From Pseudomonas sp. ICMP22404 (lineage in GTDB: Bacteria; Pseudomonadota; Gammaproteobacteria; Pseudomonadales; Pseudomonadaceae), in the NCBI RefSeq assembly GCF_006227205.1, contig NZ_VCNG01000004.1, positions 310,001 to 374,000 of the forward strand: 64,000 bases of DNA, written 5' to 3'. A program made the position numbers and the translations under genes. The notes under the pieces were generated by a model, which saw only the letters and a list, made by a program, of their open reading frames with translations, was not told the DNA's origin and searched no databases. This document shows positions 25,307-34,928 of this stretch, piece by piece; positions within the stretch are counted from its first letter, which is position 1; every line of letters starts with the position of its first letter.

Positions 25307-28300
25307 GGTTTTCCTCTGTCTCACCAAGCAAGTTGGTCAACGCCGTGAGCGCCTGACGAATTTTTGCTAAATCACTATCGAGATTACCGTTTTTCGACTT
25401 CGCTGTCTGAATGCGTACGTCTAGACCGCTTTCAGCGTTTTGTAATACCAGTTGCGTATACTTGATTAAGTTGTCCGTTACAGTGATCGCGTTTACTCGA
25501 CCTCTACCGTAAGTAGGGAGACTTGAGGTTGGGTTTTCTACGCTCTCCAGCGCGGAAAATGCGTTAAGCGCGTCGTCGAACTGCACTGCTCCAAACTCCG
25601 TGAGTGCAGCTTTAAATTCATTGGCGTATCGGCCCCCTATACCCAAACCGATAACCAGATCATGTACACCATTAAGATTTGTAAGAATAATTGACCGTTG
25701 TGGGGTCGGGCCGAACGCGTCGCGAACAACGGTCAACCAGGCTAGCCTCCGTGCCCGCTCAGCTGCGGCCGCTGGTGGAATTCCGTTGGCCACGACAGTA
25801 TAAAGATCAGCGATCTCCTGTAATTCACCGTAACTCGACGTGGCCGGAGGCGTTTGTACTAGCGACCAATTTTGTCCGCGAATCGATTTGAGTGCAGCGA
25901 TGATCGGCTGCGGATCAATTAACGCGCCAGTCCGGCCGCCCTTGCTTGCAGAAATAGTGGAACGGACGAGTGCTACTAGTTTTTCCCGCCGCTTCGAAAT
26001 TCGCTCATAAATATTGCGCAATTCGGCGCTGACAGCGGCAATCTCTGCAGGCCACTGCTGTAGGCATGCGACCAACTGCTCTTCATAGGAACTCCCCTCT
26101 TTCAGCTTACCGGACAACGCTGCACCTACTGCCAGCAATTCGATCGCTGCAGCAACCGGCGACCAACTGTCTGTCGCTTGTACAATATGACGAAGCTGAG
26201 CCGTGACCTCGCTCACCCACTTTTCCAGATATTCCAGGAAAAGAGCTAGTTTCTCCATACTTCCAGGAAAATCCCAGCTCCCGTCATTACGCTCGGCTTC
26301 GAACAATCCCTGCAGTGCCGTTGCAGTTAGGGCGACTTCTGCTTCCGAAGCATTGGAGGGTGGGATATTCAGTGTTACGGCAGAAATTGCAGATTGGGTC
26401 GGTTGTCGTAATAGCTGGATACTTAGTTGACGAAAAGGTTTGGCAGATCCCGTAGCAGCTACATAGTAGCTTCGCTCAAGGCCGATCCCATCCCAGTCAA
26501 TGGCATCTGCAATAGTGGAAAACAATTTGACCCTAAGCGTGTTAGCAAATCCCTGATCCAGCATCCCCCCCCTTGCCCACTGCTCCAGAAATTGGATTTC
26601 CTTTGAAGCACTCGCCGCCTTGGCAGCCTCACTTGGCGCAGATTGGTCGTAATCCGACGGTTTTTCTGGCACAAAGCTTGCTAAATTGGCGGGCAACAAT
26701 GGCAGAGAAAAGGCCTTGCGAATTCCTTCAGGTAGGTTGATCAATTGGCCGCTGGTATCCCACAACTCGAGCGCGGCGACCAACCTCCCGCCATCTTCTG
26801 GAAATACTGTTTCCAGTCGTCCGCGATCTTGGGCGCGTAAATAGCGGAGGCCGTTTAGATTTTCCAACAGTGTCCTGGGTGGAAATACACCCGCTTCAAG
26901 GCTAGGCGCGTAGTTGTCGAGCACTTTCGTCAGGACGGCGCTTTGAAGGACCCGAGGATTGAACCCGGCTTCGATCTGTTCGTCCACCCGCGAGGCCATC
27001 TCCCACAACGCAGTTTCTGTAAATGGATAGAGCCCTATTTCCTCTCCGGCCGTGCCGAAAGCTGCATGACACTCGCCTTTCGATTGGCATGCTTCGCAAG
27101 CATTCGGCGAAAGTTCGCGCGAATCCGTCGACTGCCGGTGCCAAGCATCGAGCACTGGGCGACCTAAGCGCACCGCATTAAGGTAACGTGCAGTGAAATT
27201 AGCCAAGGAGCGTCGCCGGCTAGCGCCATCGGTCGACATGCCGACCGAACGATCCATATCTACAAAATAGGTCATACGGGTATAGACCGTGGCCGCAATG
27301 GACTCGAAGAAGCCTGTAGTAACAGCTATAGCCCAGCGAATCTGGCACATTTCCTCGTCACCCTGGGTGAGCAAGGCCTGCATTAAGGCCCGATCGATAC
27401 CTTGCAGGCGCGCGAAGTCCTCAATTAGCAGAATGAGGTCCCGCCCTTCCTTCTTAAGGTGTTGCCGTAAGGAAACCATCAGTTGAATCAGGCGGTCACC
27501 TGAAAAGCTCAAAGTGCGGGTAATAGCTGTATTGAGATTGCGGTTGATGATGTCGACCGCCATCGGCTTATACAATGCTTCGTCGAGATAGATCGTATTG
27601 ATCGCATTACGCGCCAACGAAGACGCATTGCTGAAATCTGAACCACCTGTTGGCAGATCGTCAGTACTAAAATGGTAGCGTTCGTCCATCCGTCGATAGG
27701 TTGTTGGCGCGGCAAATACGTGATCGACTATGGAAGCGACAATTGAACCGTCCTTCAGGTAGTACTGGCTTCGTAGGAAGGGGTCTTCAAATACGGCTGG
27801 CAATGCCCGAATGAGCTCATCTTCAACCTCCGCCTCATCCCCGGACTGGAATCTCGGCGTATCCTCGCGAATGGCCAAGGCGATCTCGTTGAGGAGACGT
27901 AGCTTCTGGCCCTCCGGCGTAGTGGTCGCGTCCCCAACGCGATTGAGTTCCTCGATGAAGCGAACCTGGGCAGCGACCGGCAGCTTGCCAATAATCATCT
28001 CGAGGATGGCACGCAGACTCGTGCCCGCTTTCGGAATCAACAGAACGAGGCGGCTCTCATTGGAGTGCAGATGAAGGTTCATCCAATGGATGAGATGAGA
28101 CTTACCCGATCCGCTTCGACCAATAATCGCCACCTGCACGTGGGGACGTTCCGGACGCAGAAATTCCTTCAGCAAATCATGTGGCGCCAGGTCGCGATAG
28201 GAACCAGATTGTAGTTGCTGAAAGGAAGTGCCGACGGGCTCGGCCACCTTCAGTTGATAATCGGTATGGATCGCCCGAAATACTGAATCAGGAACCGATT

Positions 28301-28364
28301 CAGCCTCGGGATTGATTACTTCGCGGACACGCGAGGGACTCCAACAAACAGGCATCGCCCTCAT
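25296..28364 (-). CDS. dpdH: DpdH, large P-loop ATPase
   Basis: A protein of 1022 residues with an N-terminal ATPase domain: Walker A GRSGSGKS at 82-89 and Walker B LILLIED at 310-316, giving an AAA/STAND-like arrangement. A cysteine cluster (C423, C426, C432) may bind metal. The C-terminal half is helical without a recognised fold. GGGAG lies 7 nt before the ATG at 28364; another ATG is 9 nt later. It follows dpdG by 2 nt and overlaps dpdI. In the Dpd system it belongs to the restriction arm; powering assembly or translocation of the nuclease-helicase complex is inferred. Confidence 0.82.
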   Translation of the reverse strand: MRAMPVCWSPSRVREVINPEAESVPDSVFRAIHTDYQLKVAEPVGTSFQQLQSGSYRDLAPHDLLKEFLRPERPHVQVAIIGRSGSGKSHLIHWMNLHLHSNESRLVLLIPKAGTSLRAILEMIIGKLPVAAQVRFIEELNRVGDATTTPEGQKLRLLNEIALAIREDTPRFQSGDEAEVEDELIRALPAVFEDPFLRSQYYLKDGSIVASIVDHVFAAPTTYRRMDERYHFSTDDLPTGGSDFSNASSLARNAINTIYLDEALYKPMAVDIINRNLNTAITRTLSFSGDRLIQLMVSLRQHLKKEGRDLILLIEDFARLQGIDRALMQALLTQGDEEMCQIRWAIAVTTGFFESIAATVYTRMTYFVDMDRSVGMSTDGASRRRSLANFTARYLNAVRLGRPVLDAWHRQSTDSRELSPNACEACQSKGECHAAFGTAGEEIGLYPFTETALWEMASRVDEQIEAGFNPRVLQSAVLTKVLDNYAPSLEAGVFPPRTLLENLNGLRYLRAQDRGRLETVFPEDGGRLVAALELWDTSGQLINLPEGIRKAFSLPLLPANLASFVPEKPSDYDQSAPSEAAKAASASKEIQFLEQWARGGMLDQGFANTLRVKLFSTIADAIDWDGIGLERSYYVAATGSAKPFRQLSIQLLRQPTQSAISAVTLNIPPSNASEAEVALTATALQGLFEAERNDGSWDFPGSMEKLALFLEYLEKWVSEVTAQLRHIVQATDSWSPVAAAIELLAVGAALSGKLKEGSSYEEQLVACLQQWPAEIAAVSAELRNIYERISKRREKLVALVRSTISASKGGRTGALIDPQPIIAALKSIRGQNWSLVQTPPATSSYGELQEIADLYTVVANGIPPAAAAERARRLAWLTVVRDAFGPTPQRSIILTNLNGVHDLVIGLGIGGRYANEFKAALTEFGAVQFDDALNAFSALESVENPTSSLPTYGRGRVNAITVTDNLIKYTQLVLQNAESGLDVRIQTAKSKNGNLDSDLAKIRQALTALTNLLGETEENHVA

Positions 28365-28366
28365 TC

Positions 28367-29251
28367 TTATTCTCCCAACAGCACGATATGGCTGACCCGT
28401 TGTGTCTTGTCACCAAAGTCGAGAATTAAATTTTTCGCGTCGGATAGGTCTTTAAAGGCTATGCGGCCACGGTCAGCGAGCCGCTTGAGCGCCAAACTAG
28501 TCGATTGCGATAAGCGCTGCGGATCGCGCCGAAGTGAGTCAACGACTAAATCGTCCTCAAGACGGCGGCGAACACTACCGTCCTCCAGTACTGGAATTTT
28601 TGTGGCCAGTTCGCGCATGAAATTATGGATGCTCATTTCCTTTTCCGTTCCCAAAACCCTTGGTAACCAACGCGCTAGTGCGCCGGTTGGGTCAGGTACG
28701 ACGGCCCGGTTGCCAATCTGGGTGCAGTAGCCCAAATAGCGCGCCCAGTACGCCAGGTTTTGGAAACGTTCCTTGTTAGTGAGATCGAAGACCTCTGCGC
28801 CCTCGCCCAGTTGCTGGCGAATAAGTCCAGAGTAGTTCTCACCAAAAGCCAACGGACGTAGCGGCGACTGCATCAATAACCAAGCAAAGGCTCGCGCTAC
28901 GTTTTCCTGCTGATAGTCAGCATTGATGCTGGGATCGAGCAAGCGCAACTCGACCCAATCGATGAAGCGCGTATCGATGTCCTGCCGTTTCTTGTCCACT
29001 AGTTCGCCGGCAAAGCGCAATTTTCCGTTGGCCTCTTCAACCATCTTCAAAGCATAAGCCTCTCGCAGCGTATTCCGGAACATAGCGGCAGGGTTGTCAC
29101 CATCCCCGTCGCCCCCACCATGACGCAACGCAGGCGGTGACATTAGGTTCTCAATTCGCTCGAGTGGCTCAGACTGGGTTTTCCCACCAAAATAATCAAA
29201 GATCAGGCGCAGTCGATTCGGAACCGCTTCCACTGTGGTTACAACACTCAT
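28367..29251 (-). CDS. dpdG: DpdG, Dpd restriction-arm protein
   Basis: A 294-residue soluble protein without a recognised catalytic motif. The middle (PPALRHGGGDGDGDNPAAMF, about residues 40-60) is a glycine/aspartate-rich loop, and the C-terminal 80 residues resemble a winged-helix arrangement (SQSTSLALKRLADRGRIAFKDL). A DNA-binding or adaptor role is possible but not shown. The ATG at 29251 overlaps the dpdF stop as ATGA; the frame can be extended to 29305, which would overlap dpdF by 58 nt and is unlikely. Name assigned by operon order between RecQ-like DpdF and ATPase DpdH. Confidence 0.75.
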   Translation of the reverse strand: MSVVTTVEAVPNRLRLIFDYFGGKTQSEPLERIENLMSPPALRHGGGDGDGDNPAAMFRNTLREAYALKMVEEANGKLRFAGELVDKKRQDIDTRFIDWVELRLLDPSINADYQQENVARAFAWLLMQSPLRPLAFGENYSGLIRQQLGEGAEVFDLTNKERFQNLAYWARYLGYCTQIGNRAVVPDPTGALARWLPRVLGTEKEMSIHNFMRELATKIPVLEDGSVRRRLEDDLVVDSLRRDPQRLSQSTSLALKRLADRGRIAFKDLSDAKNLILDFGDKTQRVSHIVLLGE

Positions 29252-31752
29252 CTCATTAACCTTTGATGGAATTCGTCGAAAAAGAACATCCGTCCGTCGA
29301 AACACTGGGACAATCTGATACCCGGGCGATCGGGCGATTCAGTATCCAAGGGAAGGATAAATATTCGTGCCTTATTGATGTCCCGCTTACTGAGATTGGC
29401 TCTGGTCAGCGGTGGCCGCTCGGTCGACAGAATGACCTCAGGCCCTGGGGGAAGACGTCCTGGTAGTAAACGATCGACTTTGGCAACGAACCATGGATCG
29501 CCCGACAATCGTTCGGTCACCTCCTTATCGAACTCATCCTGATTCGCCAGCAGTGTCAGGTTAATCACACCATTCTGTCCAAGTACTTCGAACACTTCAC
29601 CCAAGCGACGGAACCAGCGCGAATCGAGACGGAACGAGTCATAAAAGACGATAAGACGAGAACTTCCGTCCATCAACGCCAGCACAAGATCCGATGGTGG
29701 TAAGGGGTGTTGCCATGGGAAAGTGCGCGCAATGCCGCCAAGCGAGATACGCGACGCAGGCATTGCTCGGCATTGCGAGCACGACGTACAAACTGCGCCG
29801 ACCCGGTCGTCACCATAAAGTTGGATCAACAAGCGGGTAATACATTCTTGGCGCAGGATGTACTGCCGCATTAAATAAAGACTGCTGCTATTCGCTTCGG
29901 CAATGGCCTGACGTAAAGGGCCAACCCTTCTCTGCCATACCTCATAGTGCAGGTGATCGTGGTCAAGAATTTCAATTTTCTGCCACGGTTCATTATTGCC
30001 CATGCGGTGTTCAATGCCGCATTGCCGGATCAATCCCGCACGCTCCATTAGGGTCAAGGTTCGTGCGTTCCAATCTGCACTTCGCTCTCCGACCATGTCG
30101 ATATCATCATCGGTAAAGCCTGGACTAGTGCTCAGTCGTACACGAAAAACCCTACTGTTCGGGATATGCTCCGCTTGCTCGAACATCGCAAGCCAGCGTT
30201 GCAAACCACGATCAATGCCAATAACTGTGACATCACTAATACGTTTTGCGACAGACCAATCGTCATGGGCTGGTATCAATAGCGACATACAAGCGCGGCC
30301 ATCACGGCCGCCTCGGCCGACTTCCTGATAGAAGCGGTCTAGCGATTCTGGAATGCATGCATGGATTATGCTTCGAACATGAGGGTAATCGATACCCAGC
30401 CCAAATGCCGACGTTGCAATCACCAAATCGATGTCGCCAGCACGCCATTTTAAGAGCGTAGCGTCGCGCTCGACGAGACTTGTCTTCCCAGTGACAAGGC
30501 TGATGCGCCGAAAGCCTAGTCCATAAATGCGTTGAAACCAGTTTTCCGCATCGCTCACTCGCGTCACGTAAAGGATTGCTGGCCGAGGAGCGTGGTACAA
30601 AGCCTCAATAACACGCTCGACTCGCTCAGTTTCGTTTGTAGCTGAACTTGACCAGTATTCGGGCTCCGGGCGAAGGGATGCGCCAGCGATTTCAGTGAAT
30701 TCGCCGGGAGTACCAAATAAAGTTCGTAGGGTTGTAAGTGAAACTTCGGTGAGCGTTGCAGAAAGCAGAAGCGTACGAGGCTGCCTGTATTCGGGGGACA
30801 GTTGAATCAACTCCCGGCGCAAGCCGCCCAACAGTTGGAATTCGGTTCTGAAACCTGTCCCCCAGGCATCGACCAGGTGTGCTTCGTCGATGACGATCGC
30901 TTTAAGATATCCGGCGCGAGCGGCGGCTTTCAACGGTTCACGCAAAGCCCCGCATACCGCCTCTGGTGACGCATAGCAGAGAGACTGGCTTCCTGCCTCA
31001 ATTCTTTCGATGATTTGTCGGTTGGTCGCCTGCTCCCCACTCCGATAGGCCAGCGGCCTCTTGAATCCCGCATCTAATGCGCCAGCCTCCTGATCAAGAG
31101 CCAAGGTAACGGTAGGAACAACAACAAGGGTCACTCCATCATCGCTGGATTGCCCTGGATAGCTACCATATCCGGCTACGGCCACTGCGTGTGAAATCAG
31201 GCTTTTTCCCTCGCCCGTCGCCAGCATGATGACCAGCGTGCTCCCAATTGGCGCCCGCAGTGCTGCTCGAACAGCGTTACGCTGAGCAGTGCTCCGATAA
31301 GCCTTGCGGTTCAGCTTGGATAGGAAAGGATCGGCCGGTACCGACGCCGATTCGAAATGTCGGCATACGGTCTCACCGGAGGCCCTCGCTTCGATGGAGT
31401 TCGTTCCATCCACCTCCACCCAGTCAGGTTGCCAAGGCTGCGGAGAAACACGCCACCCACCCGAGATAGAGATAGCTTTCAGGCCAAAGGTGGACCAATC
31501 CTGAAATCCCACCCATCGATCGCCAAGCACATCGCATTCGGCCAGGGGGGCCCAGTTCCGCCGCATCGATTCGAATATCAACGCCTGTCGCAAGAGTACC
31601 GCCAAGTCGGTGTTGGAGACTTGGTGAGGTGGTGCAATAAGTGCTTGGCGAAGTCGGTCGATGGCTGGAATCTCGACGACAGACCAACTGTCACCGTCGC
31701 ATTGACCCGCCAGCAGTCGAAATAGTCTATGGAATGCGGCAGCATCGTTCAT
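29248..31752 (-). CDS. dpdF: DpdF, RecQ-like DNA helicase
   Basis: A superfamily-2 helicase of 834 residues resembling RecQ. Motif I ATGEGKS is at 178-184, the DEAH box at 289-292 is followed by the RecQ-type aromatic loop (VDAWGTGFR), and motifs V-VI read FGLGIDYPHVRSIIHACIP and FYQEVGRGGRDGR. A cysteine group CTSCSQC near 640-646 sits where RecQ proteins carry their zinc-binding domain. The N-terminal 150 residues are extra. ATG 31752 overlaps the dpdE stop, and its own stop overlaps dpdG. It probably unwinds unmodified target DNA for the restriction complex (inference). Confidence 0.9.
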   Translation of the reverse strand: MNDAAAFHRLFRLLAGQCDGDSWSVVEIPAIDRLRQALIAPPHQVSNTDLAVLLRQALIFESMRRNWAPLAECDVLGDRWVGFQDWSTFGLKAISISGGWRVSPQPWQPDWVEVDGTNSIEARASGETVCRHFESASVPADPFLSKLNRKAYRSTAQRNAVRAALRAPIGSTLVIMLATGEGKSLISHAVAVAGYGSYPGQSSDDGVTLVVVPTVTLALDQEAGALDAGFKRPLAYRSGEQATNRQIIERIEAGSQSLCYASPEAVCGALREPLKAAARAGYLKAIVIDEAHLVDAWGTGFRTEFQLLGGLRRELIQLSPEYRQPRTLLLSATLTEVSLTTLRTLFGTPGEFTEIAGASLRPEPEYWSSSATNETERVERVIEALYHAPRPAILYVTRVSDAENWFQRIYGLGFRRISLVTGKTSLVERDATLLKWRAGDIDLVIATSAFGLGIDYPHVRSIIHACIPESLDRFYQEVGRGGRDGRACMSLLIPAHDDWSVAKRISDVTVIGIDRGLQRWLAMFEQAEHIPNSRVFRVRLSTSPGFTDDDIDMVGERSADWNARTLTLMERAGLIRQCGIEHRMGNNEPWQKIEILDHDHLHYEVWQRRVGPLRQAIAEANSSSLYLMRQYILRQECITRLLIQLYGDDRVGAVCTSCSQCRAMPASRISLGGIARTFPWQHPLPPSDLVLALMDGSSRLIVFYDSFRLDSRWFRRLGEVFEVLGQNGVINLTLLANQDEFDKEVTERLSGDPWFVAKVDRLLPGRLPPGPEVILSTERPPLTRANLSKRDINKARIFILPLDTESPDRPGIRLSQCFDGRMFFFDEFHQRLMR

Positions 31753-34700
31753 GGGTTTTCACTGGTCAAAGTCATTCCACTGCAAATTACAAATAGCCCG
31801 ATAGCATCGAGGCGAACTTGTGGATGTGCCACTGCTAATGCAATTTTTTGATTAATGTGCAATTCATCCCGGATATCAATACCCTCGAAATGTGCGCGTC
31901 TCAGCAGGTGGCGCTTGCGGCGATCGCAATCCACCTGCGCTCTTCGAGCAGCATTCTCCAGCATGACAAAAACTTCGCGTCTTTGAAGAATTTCGCGCTG
32001 CCCATGCTCGCGTATCTGCGCACAGAGCAAAGGAAGCAAAGCAGGGTCGATGAATTCAGCCAGCAACTCCGGACGACTGCCTAAATTCAGGTCGCCTTGA
32101 TGCTCATCTCGCGCTTTCAAGTACGGCCTTTCTAATATCTTCAGATGGTCAGCCACAGTAACCGGTGTCCCTGTCACATCAAGATAAATCGTGTGCAGGG
32201 CAGGCGGCAAAAACTGCTGAGCTCGACGCAAGCAGCCCATATTGTCGGTATCAGAAAATACTCCAGAGGCTTCCGGAAGGTCGGGTTCTACTACAAAGCA
32301 TAATTTGAACACTAACCAGGGTGGGCTCTCCTTCGGCCAAGCAGGGTCGATGCGTAAGGTTAGAAAAGTGGCACCCCGATCGTCCCAGCGCATAAAGCGC
32401 TGACAAGAATCCAGCAATGGGCTGCCCGGCCGTTCGAGCACCACACCTGGATTGGTGATAGCAATGCGGCGCCTCCAAGTCATTGGACTCGGGTTATCCA
32501 GGCCGAACTGGTTTTCCCAGGGGCGACGCGGTACCAGGCTACGCTCCCCCCAAGCCATGCCAAATACCTCAGGTGATTGCGATGAAATTCGATAACGCTT
32601 CAACTGGAGCACACTTACTAACCAGGATTCCATCGCCTCACCGAATTCCCCCTCAGCTTCTTCAAACTCGTCCATCGTTTCGATAAATGCAGATCCGCCC
32701 TCATCAGCCAGTGCAATCCGATCCAAGGCATACTGCTCATCCTGGTTTTTTCGTTCTGCGACGACCTTTTCGTGCAAGTCTTTAATAAACGCCCCCATCC
32801 CCGTTACACCACCCTCGAAAATGGTCAGAGCAAACTCGCGGTCGATTTTGTCGAGTAGGAACTGGGCATCACTGATAGGCTCATGAAAGACGCGAAAACC
32901 GTAGGCGAGCACATTTTTCCATGCCAACCAAACGCTGCCCTCATCGATATACGGAAGTAGGATACGGTGGCGAATGACGGCCTTGCGACGACCAAAGCGA
33001 TCGACGCGGCCGATTCGCTGTTCGATGCGCGTCGCTGATAAAGGTAGGTCGATGTGCACAATCGCGTCGGCAAAACTTAGATTTAGCCCCTCTTCACCAC
33101 TTCGGTCGACGATTAGCAACCAGGTGTCTGACGACTCAACGAATCGCCCCAGAATACCTTCTACCTGGTCTGGCGACTGGGTTCGGACGATTACGCAGGA
33201 TGCATGCCGGTCCAACCGCGTGATCCTCTCATGCAGCGCCTGCGCCATCGGGGTAGCCGAAGAGAACGCCACTATCTTGGGCTTTGCATGTACCGGAAAC
33301 TGCCCTTTGAGAATCCGAATGCTGTCTTCGGCCACATCCAACTTGCAGCGTGGTCCGGGATCAGCCTCAAGGATCGAGCGAATTCCTGCCAGTATTTCCG
33401 TTTCGTTAGGGAACAGCATCTCACCGACCTGCAAGACTTCGGCGAAAGCCTCCACACCGACACCGAGGGCCTCGATTAGATCTCGATAACGCATCGCAGC
33501 CTTCAAACGTATCTCATACTCATCTCCTTCGAACGCGCTTAGTGCCGCCGCGCGCCAGTCTTCCAGAGCGTTGATGATGTCTTGGATGCGTCTGTCCTCG
33601 TCATCGTCAATTCGAACGTGCGAAAGTGTGGCTGCTTCCGTTTCTGGGAACGCCGGCCCGCGCGACTGAAACTCCCATCCCTCAGCATCGGAACGACGGG
33701 ATCGGATGACCCGCTGATTTATTCGGTAGGTGCTGGCGATATGTTGGCTGAGGTCCCTCGTGAGCCCTGCAATATCCTCGGTGCCGTCCTTGGTCGCGAT
33801 CTCCAATTGATCAGCAAGGCTCACGATATCGGGATCATCAGGAAAAAGCCGTTTCGCGTCATTCGCCCGACGCCGCAAGATAAGTCCCGGCGAATCTGGA
33901 ATAAGGCCAAGCAGAAGCCGACCAAACTCCTGCCGTAGATCCAGTTTGGTCTTGAAAGACTCTAGCTCATCCATTTTATGAGCACTGGGATCCAGTAAGT
34001 TGAGCAGAGACAGGAACTTCTCTGGATTGGCGAGTGCAGGAGTTGCCGATAGCAATAACAAACGCGGTGCCTGATGGGCGAGTTTGGTAAGATGCGCCCT
34101 AATCGCAGGGGCCAGTTCATCGCCAACAATGTGGTGCGCCTCGTCGATTACTAAAAGATCCGGAACTCGTTCAAGCTCGTCATATTTGTCGTGAGCAATA
34201 ATTTCAACGGTACCGAGGAGGTCATCAACGTAGAATTTGTCCCTGAGTTCATTTTGCCATTGTGACACGAGGGAGGATGGCACCAGCACGCCAACATATC
34301 TATCTGGATCATCAATGAGAATCTGCCGGATAATGACGCCCGCCTCAATAGTTTTCCCAAGACCAACTTCATCAGCAAGCAAGTAACGCAAGAGCGGATC
34401 GCTTAGTACACGACGCACTGCTGCAACCTGATGAGGGACGAACTCAATCCCACTTGAAATGAGTCCGGTCAGGCCCTGCGCACTAGCGCGTGCCTCAATC
34501 AGTTTCCTTGTTGCCGCAATTCGCCGATCATGAAGAAATTGCGACTCACCAATTCCTGCAGCTAAAATCTCAGTTGCTTCCCCTCTAGCACGCCAGCAGC
34601 GCACGCGTAAATCAATCTCTGAGAAATATATAGTACGACGATTAGGAAACTGCACCTCATAACTAACATAGCCATCATCTGAAAGATTGTAGCTAGTAAC

Positions 34701-34928
34701 CCGGCCAATTTTTGGAACATCATTCTCGGAGAGTGGATAAACGCGTGTTCCAGGATAGAGGAAGCTTCGGGCCAAACGGGCAGTGGGAACCCGCACTTTC
34801 TCCAACTCGGAAAAAGAATGAAATATCGTAACAATTGATTCTTGACCTACTTCGCTCTCAAGTCGACCAATACCGGAGCCATCGGGCAACATGACAAATC
34901 CGCCGATCATTAAGCGATTTAGGCTCAT
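31749..34928 (-). CDS. dpdE: DpdE, SNF2/HepA-like helicase
   Basis: A SNF2-family translocase of 1059 residues and first gene of the restriction operon. Motif I DEVGLGKT is at 186-193, DEAH at 262-265, LLSATP near 294-299, and motifs V-VI EEGLNLSFADAIVHIDLP and QRIGRVDRFGR, the pattern of RapA/HepA-like enzymes (also seen in DISARM DrmD and similar defence helicases). The N-terminal 110 residues are probably small beta-barrel modules. GGAAG lies 6 nt before the ATG at 34928. The presence of dpdF-G-H-I-J-K-D downstream identifies it as DpdE rather than a DISARM or stand-alone helicase. Confidence 0.9.
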   Translation of the reverse strand: MSLNRLMIGGFVMLPDGSGIGRLESEVGQESIVTIFHSFSELEKVRVPTARLARSFLYPGTRVYPLSENDVPKIGRVTSYNLSDDGYVSYEVQFPNRRTIYFSEIDLRVRCWRARGEATEILAAGIGESQFLHDRRIAATRKLIEARASAQGLTGLISSGIEFVPHQVAAVRRVLSDPLLRYLLADEVGLGKTIEAGVIIRQILIDDPDRYVGVLVPSSLVSQWQNELRDKFYVDDLLGTVEIIAHDKYDELERVPDLLVIDEAHHIVGDELAPAIRAHLTKLAHQAPRLLLLSATPALANPEKFLSLLNLLDPSAHKMDELESFKTKLDLRQEFGRLLLGLIPDSPGLILRRRANDAKRLFPDDPDIVSLADQLEIATKDGTEDIAGLTRDLSQHIASTYRINQRVIRSRRSDAEGWEFQSRGPAFPETEAATLSHVRIDDDEDRRIQDIINALEDWRAAALSAFEGDEYEIRLKAAMRYRDLIEALGVGVEAFAEVLQVGEMLFPNETEILAGIRSILEADPGPRCKLDVAEDSIRILKGQFPVHAKPKIVAFSSATPMAQALHERITRLDRHASCVIVRTQSPDQVEGILGRFVESSDTWLLIVDRSGEEGLNLSFADAIVHIDLPLSATRIEQRIGRVDRFGRRKAVIRHRILLPYIDEGSVWLAWKNVLAYGFRVFHEPISDAQFLLDKIDREFALTIFEGGVTGMGAFIKDLHEKVVAERKNQDEQYALDRIALADEGGSAFIETMDEFEEAEGEFGEAMESWLVSVLQLKRYRISSQSPEVFGMAWGERSLVPRRPWENQFGLDNPSPMTWRRRIAITNPGVVLERPGSPLLDSCQRFMRWDDRGATFLTLRIDPAWPKESPPWLVFKLCFVVEPDLPEASGVFSDTDNMGCLRRAQQFLPPALHTIYLDVTGTPVTVADHLKILERPYLKARDEHQGDLNLGSRPELLAEFIDPALLPLLCAQIREHGQREILQRREVFVMLENAARRAQVDCDRRKRHLLRRAHFEGIDIRDELHINQKIALAVAHPQVRLDAIGLFVICSGMTLTSENP

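Noticed and set aside
17360..34928. DISARM or BREX system from the SNF2 helicase and PLD protein
   Set aside because: No DISARM methylase (drmMI/MII) or BREX PglX/PglZ/BrxL; the order SNF2-RecQ-G-H(ATPase)-I-J-K(PLD)-D is that of Dpd.
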